Assembly (NCBI GenBank): GCA_016704465.1
Contig: JADJAD010000001.1
Span: 124,001 to 188,000, forward strand
DNA: 64,000 nucleotides
Reading direction: 5' to 3'
DNA from: Gemmatimonadota bacterium
Lineage (GTDB): Bacteria > Gemmatimonadota > Gemmatimonadetes > Gemmatimonadales > Gemmatimonadaceae
The notes beneath the pieces were generated by a model. That model was not told where the DNA came from. It was given only the letters and a program-made list of their open reading frames with translations, and made no database searches. Below are positions 40,612 to 50,227 of this stretch, in pieces. The first letter of the stretch is position 1. Every line of letters starts with the position of its first letter. The translations under genes were made by a program, and so were the position numbers.

Positions 40612-42539
40612 GCGCCGGCCGTGGCTCCCGGCGCCGCCGCCGGGCCGGACTGTGCCTCGCGTAGCCGCTCACCTAACCCGCTCGTGCGTCCCGTCCGGCG
40701 CCCCACGGCCTGGCGCAGCACGGCCGGATTCCCGACGATGGTCACCCCCCGGCGCGCGCGGGTGGCCGCGGTGTACAGCAGTTCGCGGCTCATCACCCGG
40801 CTCTCCCCGTCGGGGACCACGACGAGCACATGGTCGAACTCCGACCCCTGCGCCTTGTGCACCGTCATCGCCCACGCCGTCTCGACCGCGGGGAGTCGCG
40901 ACGGCGCGATGGCCCGGATCGTCCCGTCATTCGTGCGGAAGTGCACCGCCACCCGCCCGCTCGCCCCGTCGCGCCAGACCACGCCGACATCCCCGTTGTA
41001 GACGCCGGTGGCGTAGTCGTTGGCCGTCACCAGCACCGGCCGCCGGTGGTACCACTGTTCCTGCACCGGATGCCCGTGTCGCGCCAGCCACCGCTCGACC
41101 GATGCATTGATGCTGTAGACCCCCATGCGTCCCTCCCGCTCCGGGGCCAGGATGCGGATGGCGTCGAGCGCCTGCAGCAGGTCATGCGGCGACGGTGCGT
41201 CGAGGCAGCGCTGCAGGCTCGGAAGGACGGGCTCCAGCAGCGCCTCGGTCGTCGGCGCGCTGGGGCGAATCGCGACCTCGGGCATGGCCGGGTCCTCGCA
41301 CACGGCCAGCATCTGCGACACGTCGCCGGCGAGGATCGCGGCGGCCAGCGTGCCGATCCCCGGGTGATCGGCAAAGCGCCAGCTCTTCTCCAGCCACGTC
41401 ACGCTGTCGTACAGCGGTGACCCGGGCACCCCCGACTGCGCCGATCGGCACAGGGCGCCGAGCACGTCACCCGCGTCCACACTGGCGAGCTGGTTGTGGT
41501 CACCGACGAGCATGAGGCGCGCGCCGGGCTTGAGGGCGCGCAGCAGCGCCTCGAGCATCAGCACGTCCATCATGCTCGCCTCGTCGACGATCACCAGGTC
41601 GTCGTCGAGCGGATCGCTCCGGTTGCTGCGGAAGGTGTCGGTCTGCGGGCTGTAGCCGAGCAGGCGGTGCAACGTGCGCGCCTCACCGGGCATCTCGCCC
41701 CGCTGTCCCGTCTCGCGCGCGACCGCGTCCATGCGCTGGCGGATCGACTCCGTCAGTCGGGCGGCGGCCTTGCCGGTGGGGGCGGCCAGCGCGATGCGGG
41801 CCTGCGGCGCGCGCTGGGTAAGCTCGAGCAGCGTCTCGGCCACGCGCGTCGTCTTGCCCGTCCCGGGGCCGCCGGTGATGATCGAGAACCACTTGACCGG
41901 CCCGCCTTCCGGCGCAGTCACCCGCTGCTGCACAAACTCGGCGATGCGCACTTCGGCCTCATGGTAGCGTTTGAACTGCAGCAGGTCGCCACGCAGCACC
42001 AGGGCCGTCATCGTCGTGCCGTCGCCGACCTGTGGCGATGCGGCGAGCTGCTGCCGCCACCATTCCGCGTCGCCGAACGTCACGCCGCCCAGCAGGCTGC
42101 GGCTGTCGTCGGCCGCCGGTGGCGCCTCGTCGGCGAGCGGCACAGGGCGCGGCGCACGGCGCGGCAGAGTGCGCGCTGCACCGCGGGGTTCGCCCCGTGC
42201 GCGGGCCGGCGACGCAAGCGAGCCCTCGACGAGGCGGGCGAAGCTGACCAGCTGGTCGAGCGCGACCGCGCTGTGCCCCTCGCGGCGGGCGCGGCTGGTG
42301 CAGGCCGCGGCCAGTGCCAGCGCCACTCCGCGCTCCCCCTGCTCGTTGCCACGCCGCACGATCATGTCCGCGAGCTGCACATCGATCGGCTCCAGGAGCC
42401 GGGCCTCGTGCAGGGCGTGCAGCAGGTCGCGCAGGTCGCCAGGCGTTGCGGCCATCGAGATCGCCGACGCGCTCACCGCGCTCACCCCGCCATCGCCTGC
42501 TCGGTCGCGCACGACGTCGCCCCCGTGAGCGCTGCTCAT
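40608..42539 (-). CDS. recD: Exodeoxyribonuclease V alpha subunit, RecD helicase
   Basis: 643 aa from the ATG at 42539, fixed by the ATGA overlap with recB; the frame open to 42605 is recB-overlapping noise. N-terminal helical domain (LHALHEARLLEPIDVQLADM), then SF1B helicase motifs: Walker A GGPGTGKT (223-230), AAPTGKAAARL, motif II IVDEASMMD, GDHNQLASV, and the C-terminal WAMTVHKAQGSEFD and LYTAATRAR motifs. Slightly longer than E. coli RecD (608). It is the 5'-3' motor of RecBCD, which unwinds and degrades DNA from double-strand ends and loads RecA. Gene order recC-recB-recD is as in many bacteria, without recA or ptrA here. Confidence 0.96.
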   Translation of the reverse strand: MSSAHGGDVVRDRAGDGGVSAVSASAISMAATPGDLRDLLHALHEARLLEPIDVQLADMIVRRGNEQGERGVALALAAACTSRARREGHSAVALDQLVSFARLVEGSLASPARARGEPRGAARTLPRRAPRPVPLADEAPPAADDSRSLLGGVTFGDAEWWRQQLAASPQVGDGTTMTALVLRGDLLQFKRYHEAEVRIAEFVQQRVTAPEGGPVKWFSIITGGPGTGKTTRVAETLLELTQRAPQARIALAAPTGKAAARLTESIRQRMDAVARETGQRGEMPGEARTLHRLLGYSPQTDTFRSNRSDPLDDDLVIVDEASMMDVLMLEALLRALKPGARLMLVGDHNQLASVDAGDVLGALCRSAQSGVPGSPLYDSVTWLEKSWRFADHPGIGTLAAAILAGDVSQMLAVCEDPAMPEVAIRPSAPTTEALLEPVLPSLQRCLDAPSPHDLLQALDAIRILAPEREGRMGVYSINASVERWLARHGHPVQEQWYHRRPVLVTANDYATGVYNGDVGVVWRDGASGRVAVHFRTNDGTIRAIAPSRLPAVETAWAMTVHKAQGSEFDHVLVVVPDGESRVMSRELLYTAATRARRGVTIVGNPAVLRQAVGRRTGRTSGLGERLREAQSGPAAAPGATAGA

Positions 42540-45500
42540 CGCCGCCTCCCCAGCGCCACGTCCAGCGCGTCGAGCAGCGCCGGCGTCGGCCGGTCGCGGA
42601 ACCATCCGTGCTCTCCCACTCCCGCCACTCCTCGCAGAAAGACGTAGGCCACTCCCCCCCAGTGCGCCGCCGGGTCGTACCCTGGCTGCCGCAGCAGGAG
42701 GTGGCGATGCAGTGCGACAAGATACAGGTGGTACTGCAGCGTATAGTGGGCCGCGCGCATGGCCGCGTCGAGCGCCGGCGGCGCGTAGTCGTCATCGGCC
42801 GCGCCGAGCTGGTTCGACTTCCAGTCCATCAGCCACCACTGCCCCTCGTGCTCGAAGGCCAGGTCGACGACGCCGTTGAGGTATCCCCCGACCACGGAGT
42901 CGCGCAGCGCCCGCACGAGCGGGGCGTAGGCGCGGGCGTGCGGCGACCCGTGCGCGGCCAGGGCGTCGGCAATGCGACGCGCCGATGGGGTGGCGACCGA
43001 GAGGTCGAAGCGCCATTCGCGCAGCGTCGCGCGCAGCGGCACCTGCGCAAGCGTGAAGCCGGCGCCGGGGATCGGCGCGCGACAGGTGGTCTCCAGCATC
43101 GCGACCACATCGTCCACCCGCCCCTCGGCGAGCGATGCGTCGTCGACGAGCCCGTACCTGCCTAACGTTCGGCGCACCAGGTCGCGCGTGCGGTCGTCCC
43201 CGGCGCGCCGGAAGTCGAGCGCCTCGAAGATGTCGTGCAGCGCGATGCCGGCCTGCCGCCCCGCGGGGAAGGCACGGAAGCCGGTGGCCGGCATCGGCTC
43301 TTCGGCGCGCTCGGGGAGCATGAGGGGGTCGGCCACGTCGCGCCCCTCGTCGCTGTGAGCCTCCATGATCAGCCCACTGAACGAGGTCATGCGCCAGCTC
43401 TCCAGCTGACCGGCCGCCAGCCGCAGTGCGCGCGGTGCCGCCTTGGCGGTGACTCCCCCTGGTGCGGGGGCCACCGCGCGCGGCGCGTCGGCGACCACGT
43501 CGCGCACCGTCATGACGCCGCCCGACTGCGCGACGAGGTCGGCGAGCGTCTCGCGGCTCACGGTGCCGTCCGGGGTGCGCAGGAGGTGGCCCAGCGCCGA
43601 GTCCCCTGCCCCCTTCTGGCCGATCTCCCCCCACACCACGTAGCAGCGATGTATCGCGCGCGTGAGCGCGACGTAGGCCAGCCGCAGGTTCTCGGCGCGA
43701 TCCTCGAGCCGTGCGGTGGACTGGCGCTCGCCAATGCGTGAGGTCCCGAGGTCGAGCACGGCGGTCGCGCCATCGCTGACCAGCGCCACCGGGACGCCTA
43801 ACGGCCCTTCATCCGGCCCGCGCGACTGCCAGAGCATGGGGCAGAACACGATGTCGAACTGCAGCCCCTTCGCCTTGTGGACCGTCAGCACCTGGACCGC
43901 GTCGCTGTCGGTCTCGAGGCGCAGCTCGCGCCGCCCCGGGGTGTTGACCACCGTGCGCTCGCGCGCCACCCACGCCGAGAATCCTTCCGGGGCGATCCCC
44001 TCGGTCGCCCATCCCTCGTGGAACAGCTCGGTCACGTGGCGCACGTTCGTCAGGCGTCGCTCGCCATCGGGGAGGGCCAGCAGGCGCGCGGCCGTCCGGC
44101 GCTCGGCGAGCAATTCACCGAACGCGGCGGCGACTCCGCGCGTGCGCCAGAGTTCGCGCGCCCTCACGAAGCGCTCGGTGATCGCCGCCCACGCCGCCTC
44201 GTGCGCGCCGTTCGTGTCGAGGGTATGGGCGATCTCCGCGGCGTCGCTTCCCCACAGGCGGGTGGCCATCGCCGAGCGCACCGCGCGACTGTCATGCGGC
44301 ACCGCGATCGCCGCCGCCAGTCGCGACAGCTCCTGCGCCTCCTCGGACTCCAGCACGTCGGCGTCCCCACCGATCACCGCGGGCACACGGGCGCGGTCGA
44401 GCGAGGCCTTCACCAGCCGGGCCTCGTCGTTGGTGCGCGTCAGCACGGCGATCGACCCGTATGCCACGCCCCCCGCCTGCAGGCGCACGATCTCGTTGGT
44501 CACGTCGCGCACGACCAGCCGGATGGCGTCGTCCTTGGACACCGTCTTCTTCTTGCCCAGCGAGCCATCGACCCACCACCACTCCATTGCCCCGCGTCCG
44601 TCGGTGGCCACTGCGCCCGGAGGAGGGGGGGCGAGCGCCGCCGACACCCGTGGGAACGGGATATCCTGCTCGCTCACGAGGAACGGGTCGCTGGCGCGGG
44701 TGAAGAGCTGCTCCACCGCAAGCACGTAGCCTGCCGTGCTCCGGAAGTTCTGGAAGAGGGTGTACTTGCGCCTGGCCGCCGTCGCTGCCCGCAGGTAGGC
44801 ATGGATGTCGGCGCCACGGAACCGGTAGATCGATTGCTTCGGATCGCCGATCAGGAAGAGGGGGCAGCCAGCGAAGGCGTTGGAGAATATCGGGAACTGC
44901 GTCTGGTCGGTGTCCTGGAACTCGTCGATCAGGGCGGCACCGAAGCGCGTGCGAATGCGACGGGCCAGCGGGCCCTCCGGCCCCTCGCCCACGAGCGCAT
45001 CGGAGAGTTTGCGCAGCAGGTCGTCGAAGCCGAGCAGGTGACGCCGTGTCTTCTCGAGCTCGAAGGCGCCATCGACGCTGGTGACAAAGTCGGCGACGAG
45101 GGCCTGCGCCTCGTCCGTGGGGTCGTGCTCCACGCGCGTTTGCGGCTGGCGGCGATAGGGCGAGACCACCTTCTTGACCCAGGCGTCCACGTTGCCGCCC
45201 TCGGCGACGACCATGCCGGCCGCCTCGTCGTTCAGCATCACGCGCCGCCGTGCCCAGTCGCGCGCGGCGCGCGAGAACGGCTCGGTATCGTCCTCGATGA
45301 ACGTCGTGCGGAAGGGGATGCGACTCTCCAGCGCGCTCTCCGACAGGATGCGCTGGCAGAAGCCGTGGATCGTGGAAACCGCGAGGTCGTCGAGCGCCGC
45401 CAGTGCATCCTGCACCACCTGCCGTCCCGCGGGGCCGTGCGTCGCCCGCAGTGCGAACAGGTCGGCCGTCGTGTCGGAGAGGGGGGGCGGCGTGTCGCTC

Positions 45501-45757
45501 CAGACCTGTTCCGCCAGCCGCAACACGCTGCGGATCCGGGTCACCAGTTCCTGCGTCGCCTTCTCGGTGAAGGTGACCACGAGGATGCGCGACAGGCTCT
45601 CCACCCGCCGCTCCAGCAGCAAGCGCAGGACGAGACGCGTGATGGCAAAAGTCTTCCCCGTCCCGGCGCTCGCCTCCACCAGCGTCACCCCGGGCGCGAG
45701 CGGGACCTCGAGCGCATTGAACGGCTCCGCCACCGATGCCCCAACCGCGTCGCTCAT
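42536..45757 (-). CDS. recB: Exodeoxyribonuclease V beta subunit, RecB helicase-nuclease
   Basis: 1073 aa (E. coli 1180). Walker A ASAGTGKT (29-36), motif Ia VTFTEKATQEL, STIHGFCQRIL, Walker B LIDEFQDTDQTQ, GDPKQSIYRFRGAD, QVLTVHKAKGLQFD and LAYVALTRA of the SF1A helicase. C-terminal nuclease domain: GIALHDIFEAL, NGVVDLAFE and WWLMDWKSN give the His, Asp and Asp-x-Lys of the RecB/PD-(D/E)xK site, with QYHLYLVAL after. So both motor and nuclease look active. ATG overlaps the recC stop as ATGA (45754-45757), and its own stop overlaps recD. Confidence 0.97.
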   Translation of the reverse strand: MSDAVGASVAEPFNALEVPLAPGVTLVEASAGTGKTFAITRLVLRLLLERRVESLSRILVVTFTEKATQELVTRIRSVLRLAEQVWSDTPPPLSDTTADLFALRATHGPAGRQVVQDALAALDDLAVSTIHGFCQRILSESALESRIPFRTTFIEDDTEPFSRAARDWARRRVMLNDEAAGMVVAEGGNVDAWVKKVVSPYRRQPQTRVEHDPTDEAQALVADFVTSVDGAFELEKTRRHLLGFDDLLRKLSDALVGEGPEGPLARRIRTRFGAALIDEFQDTDQTQFPIFSNAFAGCPLFLIGDPKQSIYRFRGADIHAYLRAATAARRKYTLFQNFRSTAGYVLAVEQLFTRASDPFLVSEQDIPFPRVSAALAPPPPGAVATDGRGAMEWWWVDGSLGKKKTVSKDDAIRLVVRDVTNEIVRLQAGGVAYGSIAVLTRTNDEARLVKASLDRARVPAVIGGDADVLESEEAQELSRLAAAIAVPHDSRAVRSAMATRLWGSDAAEIAHTLDTNGAHEAAWAAITERFVRARELWRTRGVAAAFGELLAERRTAARLLALPDGERRLTNVRHVTELFHEGWATEGIAPEGFSAWVARERTVVNTPGRRELRLETDSDAVQVLTVHKAKGLQFDIVFCPMLWQSRGPDEGPLGVPVALVSDGATAVLDLGTSRIGERQSTARLEDRAENLRLAYVALTRAIHRCYVVWGEIGQKGAGDSALGHLLRTPDGTVSRETLADLVAQSGGVMTVRDVVADAPRAVAPAPGGVTAKAAPRALRLAAGQLESWRMTSFSGLIMEAHSDEGRDVADPLMLPERAEEPMPATGFRAFPAGRQAGIALHDIFEALDFRRAGDDRTRDLVRRTLGRYGLVDDASLAEGRVDDVVAMLETTCRAPIPGAGFTLAQVPLRATLREWRFDLSVATPSARRIADALAAHGSPHARAYAPLVRALRDSVVGGYLNGVVDLAFEHEGQWWLMDWKSNQLGAADDDYAPPALDAAMRAAHYTLQYHLYLVALHRHLLLRQPGYDPAAHWGGVAYVFLRGVAGVGEHGWFRDRPTPALLDALDVALGRRR

Positions 45758-48700
45758 TCCTCCCCTCCCGCCCAGCGCCAGTCACGGAACAGCGTGGTCA
45801 CCAGCCGCTCGAAGTCGTCCCAGCGCTCGGCCATCGGATCGACCCCGCGAAAGCAGAGGGCGATGTAGGCATCCTCGTGGTCGCCGCCGCGGCCGCCGTA
45901 GTTGGTGCTCTCGACGTGGTACGTCCGCGTTGCCTGCGCGCGAGGGTCGCGCTCCCCATCGGCCGCATCCTTCTTCGCCCTGCTGTTCTTCTTCCTGGGT
46001 TTGGGGACCTCCTCCAAGAGCCACGCCCACCCGGCCTGCGGAAAGAATGGCAACGGCGCCTCGTAACCGCTGCGCGCCGCGCGCACGAGTTCGTCGAGCA
46101 GGCGCATCGGATCGCCTACCCGGGGGATCACGTTGCGCGACGCCTTCTTTCCTTCGCGCCCGATGATCACGGTCGTCGTCGGCACCCCTTCCACACCACA
46201 CTCGTGCGCCGCGCACATCGCCACATGCTCCACCCATGCGCGAATCCAGTGCTCGGCGCGGATTCCGCCAGCCCGCACCACGTAGCGCTCGTCGCCGCGC
46301 ACGCCGTCGAGCCGCCCCTTCAGACGCCACCCCTCGCCGGCCAGGACGAAGGGGACCGCCACGGCCGCGGTCCCGTCGGGCACCTCCGCCAGCACCAGGG
46401 CGACGCTCTCGTCCAGCGCCCCGTGCCACGCGGCCCCCAACGCGTGCGGCGGGAGCGACCCGTCGGCCAGCAGCCGCCGTCGCTCGCGCTCCACGTCGCG
46501 CTCCCCGGCCAGCGCCGTTGCCAGCATGCGCGCGCGTATCCCGCCCTGCTGCATGTAGTTCGGGGCGAAGATCTCGTCGTCGCTCCCCCCGCCGCCGTCG
46601 CCGTCCAGCGAGAAGCGCAGCACCCGGCGACAGAAGAACTGGCTCGGGTTCATCCAGCAGTCGGCCAGGTCGCGCAGCGTGAGCTCGAAGAGTGGCGACG
46701 CGTCGGCCAGCCCCAGGACACCATCAGGTGCAACGAACGGCGGTTCCGTCTCGGCGCGCTGCGCGGTGGCGCTCGCCGCCAGCGCCTGCGCGTGCGAAAA
46801 GGTGAACAGCCGGGGATCGCGACCCGCGGCGAAGTACGAGGGCGAGAATGGCTGCAGCGGATGCCGCACCACCAGCGACGCGCGTGCCGAGCCCGCCGAG
46901 CGCCGGTCGAGGTGGTCGAGCAGCTCGTCGATCACGACCGATGGGGCGCGCGGCGAGTTGTCGCTGACGGCCCGCCCGCTGTAGGACAGGATCAGCCGCG
47001 CACCCGCCGCCAGCAGCAAGTCGAGAAAGAGCTGGCGATCGTCGCTGCGCAGGTCGCGATCGCCGGGGCGGCGCTCGTGCTCCAGCAGGTCGAAGGCCGC
47101 GCGCCGCTCGCGCCGCGGAAAGACCCCGTCGTCCAGCCCGGCCACCGCAATGACCCGGAACGGGAGCGAGCGCATCGGCTTGAGCGCGGCCACCGTCATC
47201 CCGCCCACGAGAAAGCCGCTCCCGAAGCCGTCGTCGCCCAGCTGCTGTTCCAGCCAGTCGCGCACCACGGCGAACGGCACCTGCTCGTCGTAGCCCGTCA
47301 CCTCGGACAGCGACTCGAGCCGCCGGATCGCCGCATCCACCGTGTAGACCAGCTGCTGCTCGTCGCCACTGTCGGCGACCAGGAAGCGCTGCACGGCCTG
47401 CGACAGCGAGGCACTCCACTCCGGGAGGGTGCGCGGCTCGCGCCAACCTGTCAGCGTGGATGCCAGTGCATCGACCCAGCTGGCGAAGCGCGCCATCGTC
47501 TCCGCCTCGCCGGCGGTGTCGCCAGCCTCGGGGAGCAGTCCCAGCACGAGATCGTCGCTCCGCCCTACGGCGACGCCGAGCAGGAGCCGATCGAGTCCCG
47601 CACGCCACGATGCATCTTCATACGCCGGGAGCCCGAGCGCGGCGCGCGACTGCACATCGTAGCCCCAGCGCACGTTGGCGCGCTCGATGAGCGTCTCCAG
47701 CAGTTCCACCTCCCCTGCGGAGAGCCCCGCCCCCTGCCTGACGAGTGGGAGCGAGAGGAAGCCGAGCACTTCGCTGCGCTCGAGGCGCCCCCCTTCGAGC
47801 GCCAGCAGGCGCGCCAGCCCATCGGCAGCCGGCTGCGTACGACGGAGCGGCCGGTCGGCGATGCGATAGGGAAGGCGCGGCGTCTCGTCGCCCGTGACTC
47901 CGAAGACTGCGTCCACCAGCGGCGCCCACGCGGCCGCATCGGGGACCAGCAGCAGGAGGTCGTGCGGGCGCAGCGTCGGGTCATCGGCGAGCGCGGCGAG
48001 CAGTTGGTCGCGCAGGATCTCCAGCTGCCGCAGCTCCCCGTGTGCGTCGTGCACGCGCAGCGACTCGTCGTCCTCAGCGAGCGCGAGCGGTGCATCGCCC
48101 TGGCTTCCCTCTGCTAGCTCCTCCTGCAGCGCGCGCAGCACGCCCCCCGTTCCCTGTCGCTCGGCAGGAAGCCTGGTGTGCGTGGCCCCGAGTTCGATCA
48201 GCGCCTTGAGGAACTCCCGTGACTGCGACCCGAACGACGTCGCGATCGGGTGCGGCGACGCGGGGTCGAGCGACGCGCTGTACACCGTGACCGGGACGTG
48301 GCGGCCGAGCGCGACCAGCAGCTCGACGAAGAGCGGCGGCAGCGTGCTCACGCCGAAGACCGTGACCCGCGCGGGGAGTCCTGCGGGCTCCGCCTGCTGC
48401 AACGTGGTGATCGCCCGCTCGAGCCGTGTGGCCATGTGCGGCGCGTCGTCGCTCGCTCCCGCCAGCAGCTGCCGCCAGAGCGCGGCCTGCCACCGCGGGT
48501 GCCGCCCGCCGGGCGCGTCGCCTCCCTGCTCCCAGTTCCGCAGCACGTCGGCGCGGAACATCTGGTAGTCGTCGAATCGGGATGCGACCTGCGCGGCGAG
48601 CCCGAATCGCCGGCGCTCATCCGCGCCGGCGAGGTACCGCCGCAGCGGCTCGAACGTCTCGTCGCCCGGCGGGAGTGCGCGCAGCAGGGCATCGAGGCGC

Positions 48701-48987
48701 CACGCGAGCGCCTCGCGCGAAAACAGGTCGTATTCCTCGCGCGCCGTGCGATCGCCGGCAATGCGGCCGCCCAGTTCGCGCACGAAGCTGGCTGGGAACG
48801 GCAGGAGCAGCGACCCGGCGCAGCCGAACGAATCGGTCAGCTGCAACGTGATCCACCGCCGCATCCCCTGCGACTGCACGACGATCGTCTCCAGCTCGCG
48901 CGGCGGCAGCGGGTCGCGCCGCAGCGTCCCCGTCAGGTGCGCGAGCAGGGGCGAGAGACCAGGCGCGGTGACGAGGTGCAGGGGCAT
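45754..48987 (-). CDS. recC: Exodeoxyribonuclease V gamma subunit, RecC
   Basis: 1077 aa from the ATG at 48987 (MPLHLVTAPGLSPLLAHL), where RecC homology begins; the frame is open to 49536 but that stretch overlaps the divergent transporter gene and reads as low-complexity shadow. Key RecC features: IVVQSQGMRRWITLQL, LLLPFPASFVREL, VFGVSTLPPLFVELL, HDLLLLVPDAAAWAPLVDAV, and the inactive nuclease-like C-terminus with YVVRAGGIRAEHWIRAW. RecC recognises Chi and holds RecB and RecD together. First gene of the recC-recB-recD-pafBC operon; about 195 bp separate it from the divergent sulfur-transporter gene and should contain the operon promoter, which I could not pinpoint. Confidence 0.94.
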   Translation of the reverse strand: MPLHLVTAPGLSPLLAHLTGTLRRDPLPPRELETIVVQSQGMRRWITLQLTDSFGCAGSLLLPFPASFVRELGGRIAGDRTAREEYDLFSREALAWRLDALLRALPPGDETFEPLRRYLAGADERRRFGLAAQVASRFDDYQMFRADVLRNWEQGGDAPGGRHPRWQAALWRQLLAGASDDAPHMATRLERAITTLQQAEPAGLPARVTVFGVSTLPPLFVELLVALGRHVPVTVYSASLDPASPHPIATSFGSQSREFLKALIELGATHTRLPAERQGTGGVLRALQEELAEGSQGDAPLALAEDDESLRVHDAHGELRQLEILRDQLLAALADDPTLRPHDLLLLVPDAAAWAPLVDAVFGVTGDETPRLPYRIADRPLRRTQPAADGLARLLALEGGRLERSEVLGFLSLPLVRQGAGLSAGEVELLETLIERANVRWGYDVQSRAALGLPAYEDASWRAGLDRLLLGVAVGRSDDLVLGLLPEAGDTAGEAETMARFASWVDALASTLTGWREPRTLPEWSASLSQAVQRFLVADSGDEQQLVYTVDAAIRRLESLSEVTGYDEQVPFAVVRDWLEQQLGDDGFGSGFLVGGMTVAALKPMRSLPFRVIAVAGLDDGVFPRRERRAAFDLLEHERRPGDRDLRSDDRQLFLDLLLAAGARLILSYSGRAVSDNSPRAPSVVIDELLDHLDRRSAGSARASLVVRHPLQPFSPSYFAAGRDPRLFTFSHAQALAASATAQRAETEPPFVAPDGVLGLADASPLFELTLRDLADCWMNPSQFFCRRVLRFSLDGDGGGGSDDEIFAPNYMQQGGIRARMLATALAGERDVERERRRLLADGSLPPHALGAAWHGALDESVALVLAEVPDGTAAVAVPFVLAGEGWRLKGRLDGVRGDERYVVRAGGIRAEHWIRAWVEHVAMCAAHECGVEGVPTTTVIIGREGKKASRNVIPRVGDPMRLLDELVRAARSGYEAPLPFFPQAGWAWLLEEVPKPRKKNSRAKKDAADGERDPRAQATRTYHVESTNYGGRGGDHEDAYIALCFRGVDPMAERWDDFERLVTTLFRDWRWAGGEE

Positions 48988-49182
48988 GCCGGCGGGGAAG
49001 GCGTGGGCGTGGAAACTATGGTGGTGGCGCGGGGGCGCCCATCCCACAGGGCAGGAGTGGACGCTGCGTCGCGCCGCTGCAGGTGGCAATCTTGTACGAG
49101 GGGCTGACACCGTCGCTGGAACCCGGATCGCCCCCGGGTGACTATTCCTCCCTCGACCCTCACTCCTTCGGACTCTTCGTAC

Positions 49183-49647
49183 ATGCTCCCCCTCCCTTTC
49201 GGCTGGACGCACTACCTCGTCGGCGGCGTGTTCATCGGCGTCGGCGTCGCCCTGCTCTTCGTTCTCACCGGCCTCGTCGGCGGCATGAGCACCGTGTATT
49301 CCACGACCTGGTCGTTCGTCGTCCGGCGCCCGTTCTTCCAGCAACCCAAGCTCACGGGGAGTCGCGACTGGCGGCTCGCCTACGCCGCCGGGCTGGTGCT
49401 GGGCGCCCTTGCCTGGTGGCTCCTGTTCGGGGACGGCGCCCGCGTCGCGGTGACAATTCCCGCGTGGCGGCTCGTTGTCGGCGGCATCCTCGTCGGCTAC
49501 GGCGCCCGCTTGTCGCGCGGCTGCACGTCGGGACACGGCATCTGCGGACTGGGCTCGTTGCAGCTGCCGTCGCTCGTCGCGGTGCTGACCTTCATGGCCA
49601 CGGCGATCCTCACCGCCAACGTCGCCGCGCGCCTGCTCGGGAGCTGA
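49183..49647 (+). CDS. YeeE/YedE family transporter, first half
   Basis: 154 aa from the ATG at 49183 (an upstream in-frame GTG at 49138 would add a polar extension before the first helix). Four membrane segments; conserved motif GARLSRGCTSGHGICG with the two Cys that pass sulfur species in this family, of which TsuA is the thiosulfate importer. This is the short, half-length type that works with a second short subunit, and that subunit follows 4 bp downstream. Predicted to bring thiosulfate or a related sulfur compound through the inner membrane. No sulfur-metabolism genes are adjacent. Confidence 0.9.
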   Translation: MLPLPFGWTHYLVGGVFIGVGVALLFVLTGLVGGMSTVYSTTWSFVVRRPFFQQPKLTGSRDWRLAYAAGLVLGALAWWLLFGDGARVAVTIPAWRLVVGGILVGYGARLSRGCTSGHGICGLGSLQLPSLVAVLTFMATAILTANVAARLLGS

Positions 49648-49651
49648 TCAC

Positions 49652-50125
49652 ATGACATCCACCGTTCCCCCGACCACCGGCGCGACGACCTCGCCGCCGG
49701 CACCCGCGCGCGCCATCCCGAAACTCGCCGCCGCCCTGGCCGGTGGCGCGCTGTTCGGCTTCGGCCTTGCCCTCTCCACGATGATCCGACCGGATGTCGT
49801 GCTCTCTTTCCTGCGGTTCAAGGACATGGGACTGCTGTTCGTGCTTGGCGCGGGGGCGGGCGTGACGCTCATCGGCTATCGCCTGGCCCCGCGTCTCATG
49901 TCGCGCCCGCTGCTCGGCGGGACGTTCGGGGTGCACGAAGCTCATATGGACCGCTCGACGGTGATCGGCGCCGCCATCTTCGGCATCGGGTGGGGGCTGT
50001 GCGGCGTCTGCCCGGGGCCGTCGATTGCCGGGCTGGGGGCCGGGAGCTTCGAGCTTGGCTTCGCCATCGCCGGGATGGCGGTGGGGGCGCTGGTGCACGG
50101 GGTGACAACGCGGCCGGGGGGGTAG
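49652..50125 (+). CDS. YeeE/YedE family (DUF6691-like) transporter, second half
   Basis: 157 aa, four membrane helices after a Pro/Thr-rich N-terminus. Conserved GFGLALSTMIRPDVVLSFL near helix 1, GTFGVHEAHMDRSTVIGAAIFGIGWGLCGVCPGP with the GLCGVCPGP Cys pair, and an Ala/Gly-rich last helix. Partner of the preceding gene (4-bp gap); the two together correspond to one full-length YeeE. Transport of sulfur compounds is a family inference. A hairpin with a U-run follows. Confidence 0.88.
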   Translation: MTSTVPPTTGATTSPPAPARAIPKLAAALAGGALFGFGLALSTMIRPDVVLSFLRFKDMGLLFVLGAGAGVTLIGYRLAPRLMSRPLLGGTFGVHEAHMDRSTVIGAAIFGIGWGLCGVCPGPSIAGLGAGSFELGFAIAGMAVGALVHGVTTRPGG

Positions 50126-50151
50126 GGGCCGGGCTGGCACCACAACTAGCG

Positions 50152-50206
50152 GTTTGGAGGGAGGTCGCGAACTAACCTGCGCGCCTCCCTCCTAAACCTC
50201 TCTTTT
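50152..50206 (+). terminator. Terminator of the YeeE/YedE pair
   Basis: GTTTGGAGGGAGG (50152-50164) pairs with CCTCCCTCCTAAAC (50184-50197) with one bulged base, then CTCTCTTTTCG. It lies 26 bp after the second transporter gene. Confidence 0.75.
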
Positions 50207-50227
50207 CGCCTTCAGGATCCGTCGCGA

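Noticed and set aside
43877..48117. Long plus-strand frames opposite recB and recC
   Set aside because: High-GC shadows of well-conserved recB and recC; no motifs of their own.
48988..49536. 183-codon upstream extension of recC
   Set aside because: Low-complexity sequence overlapping the divergent transporter gene; RecC homology begins at MPLHLVTAPG (48987).
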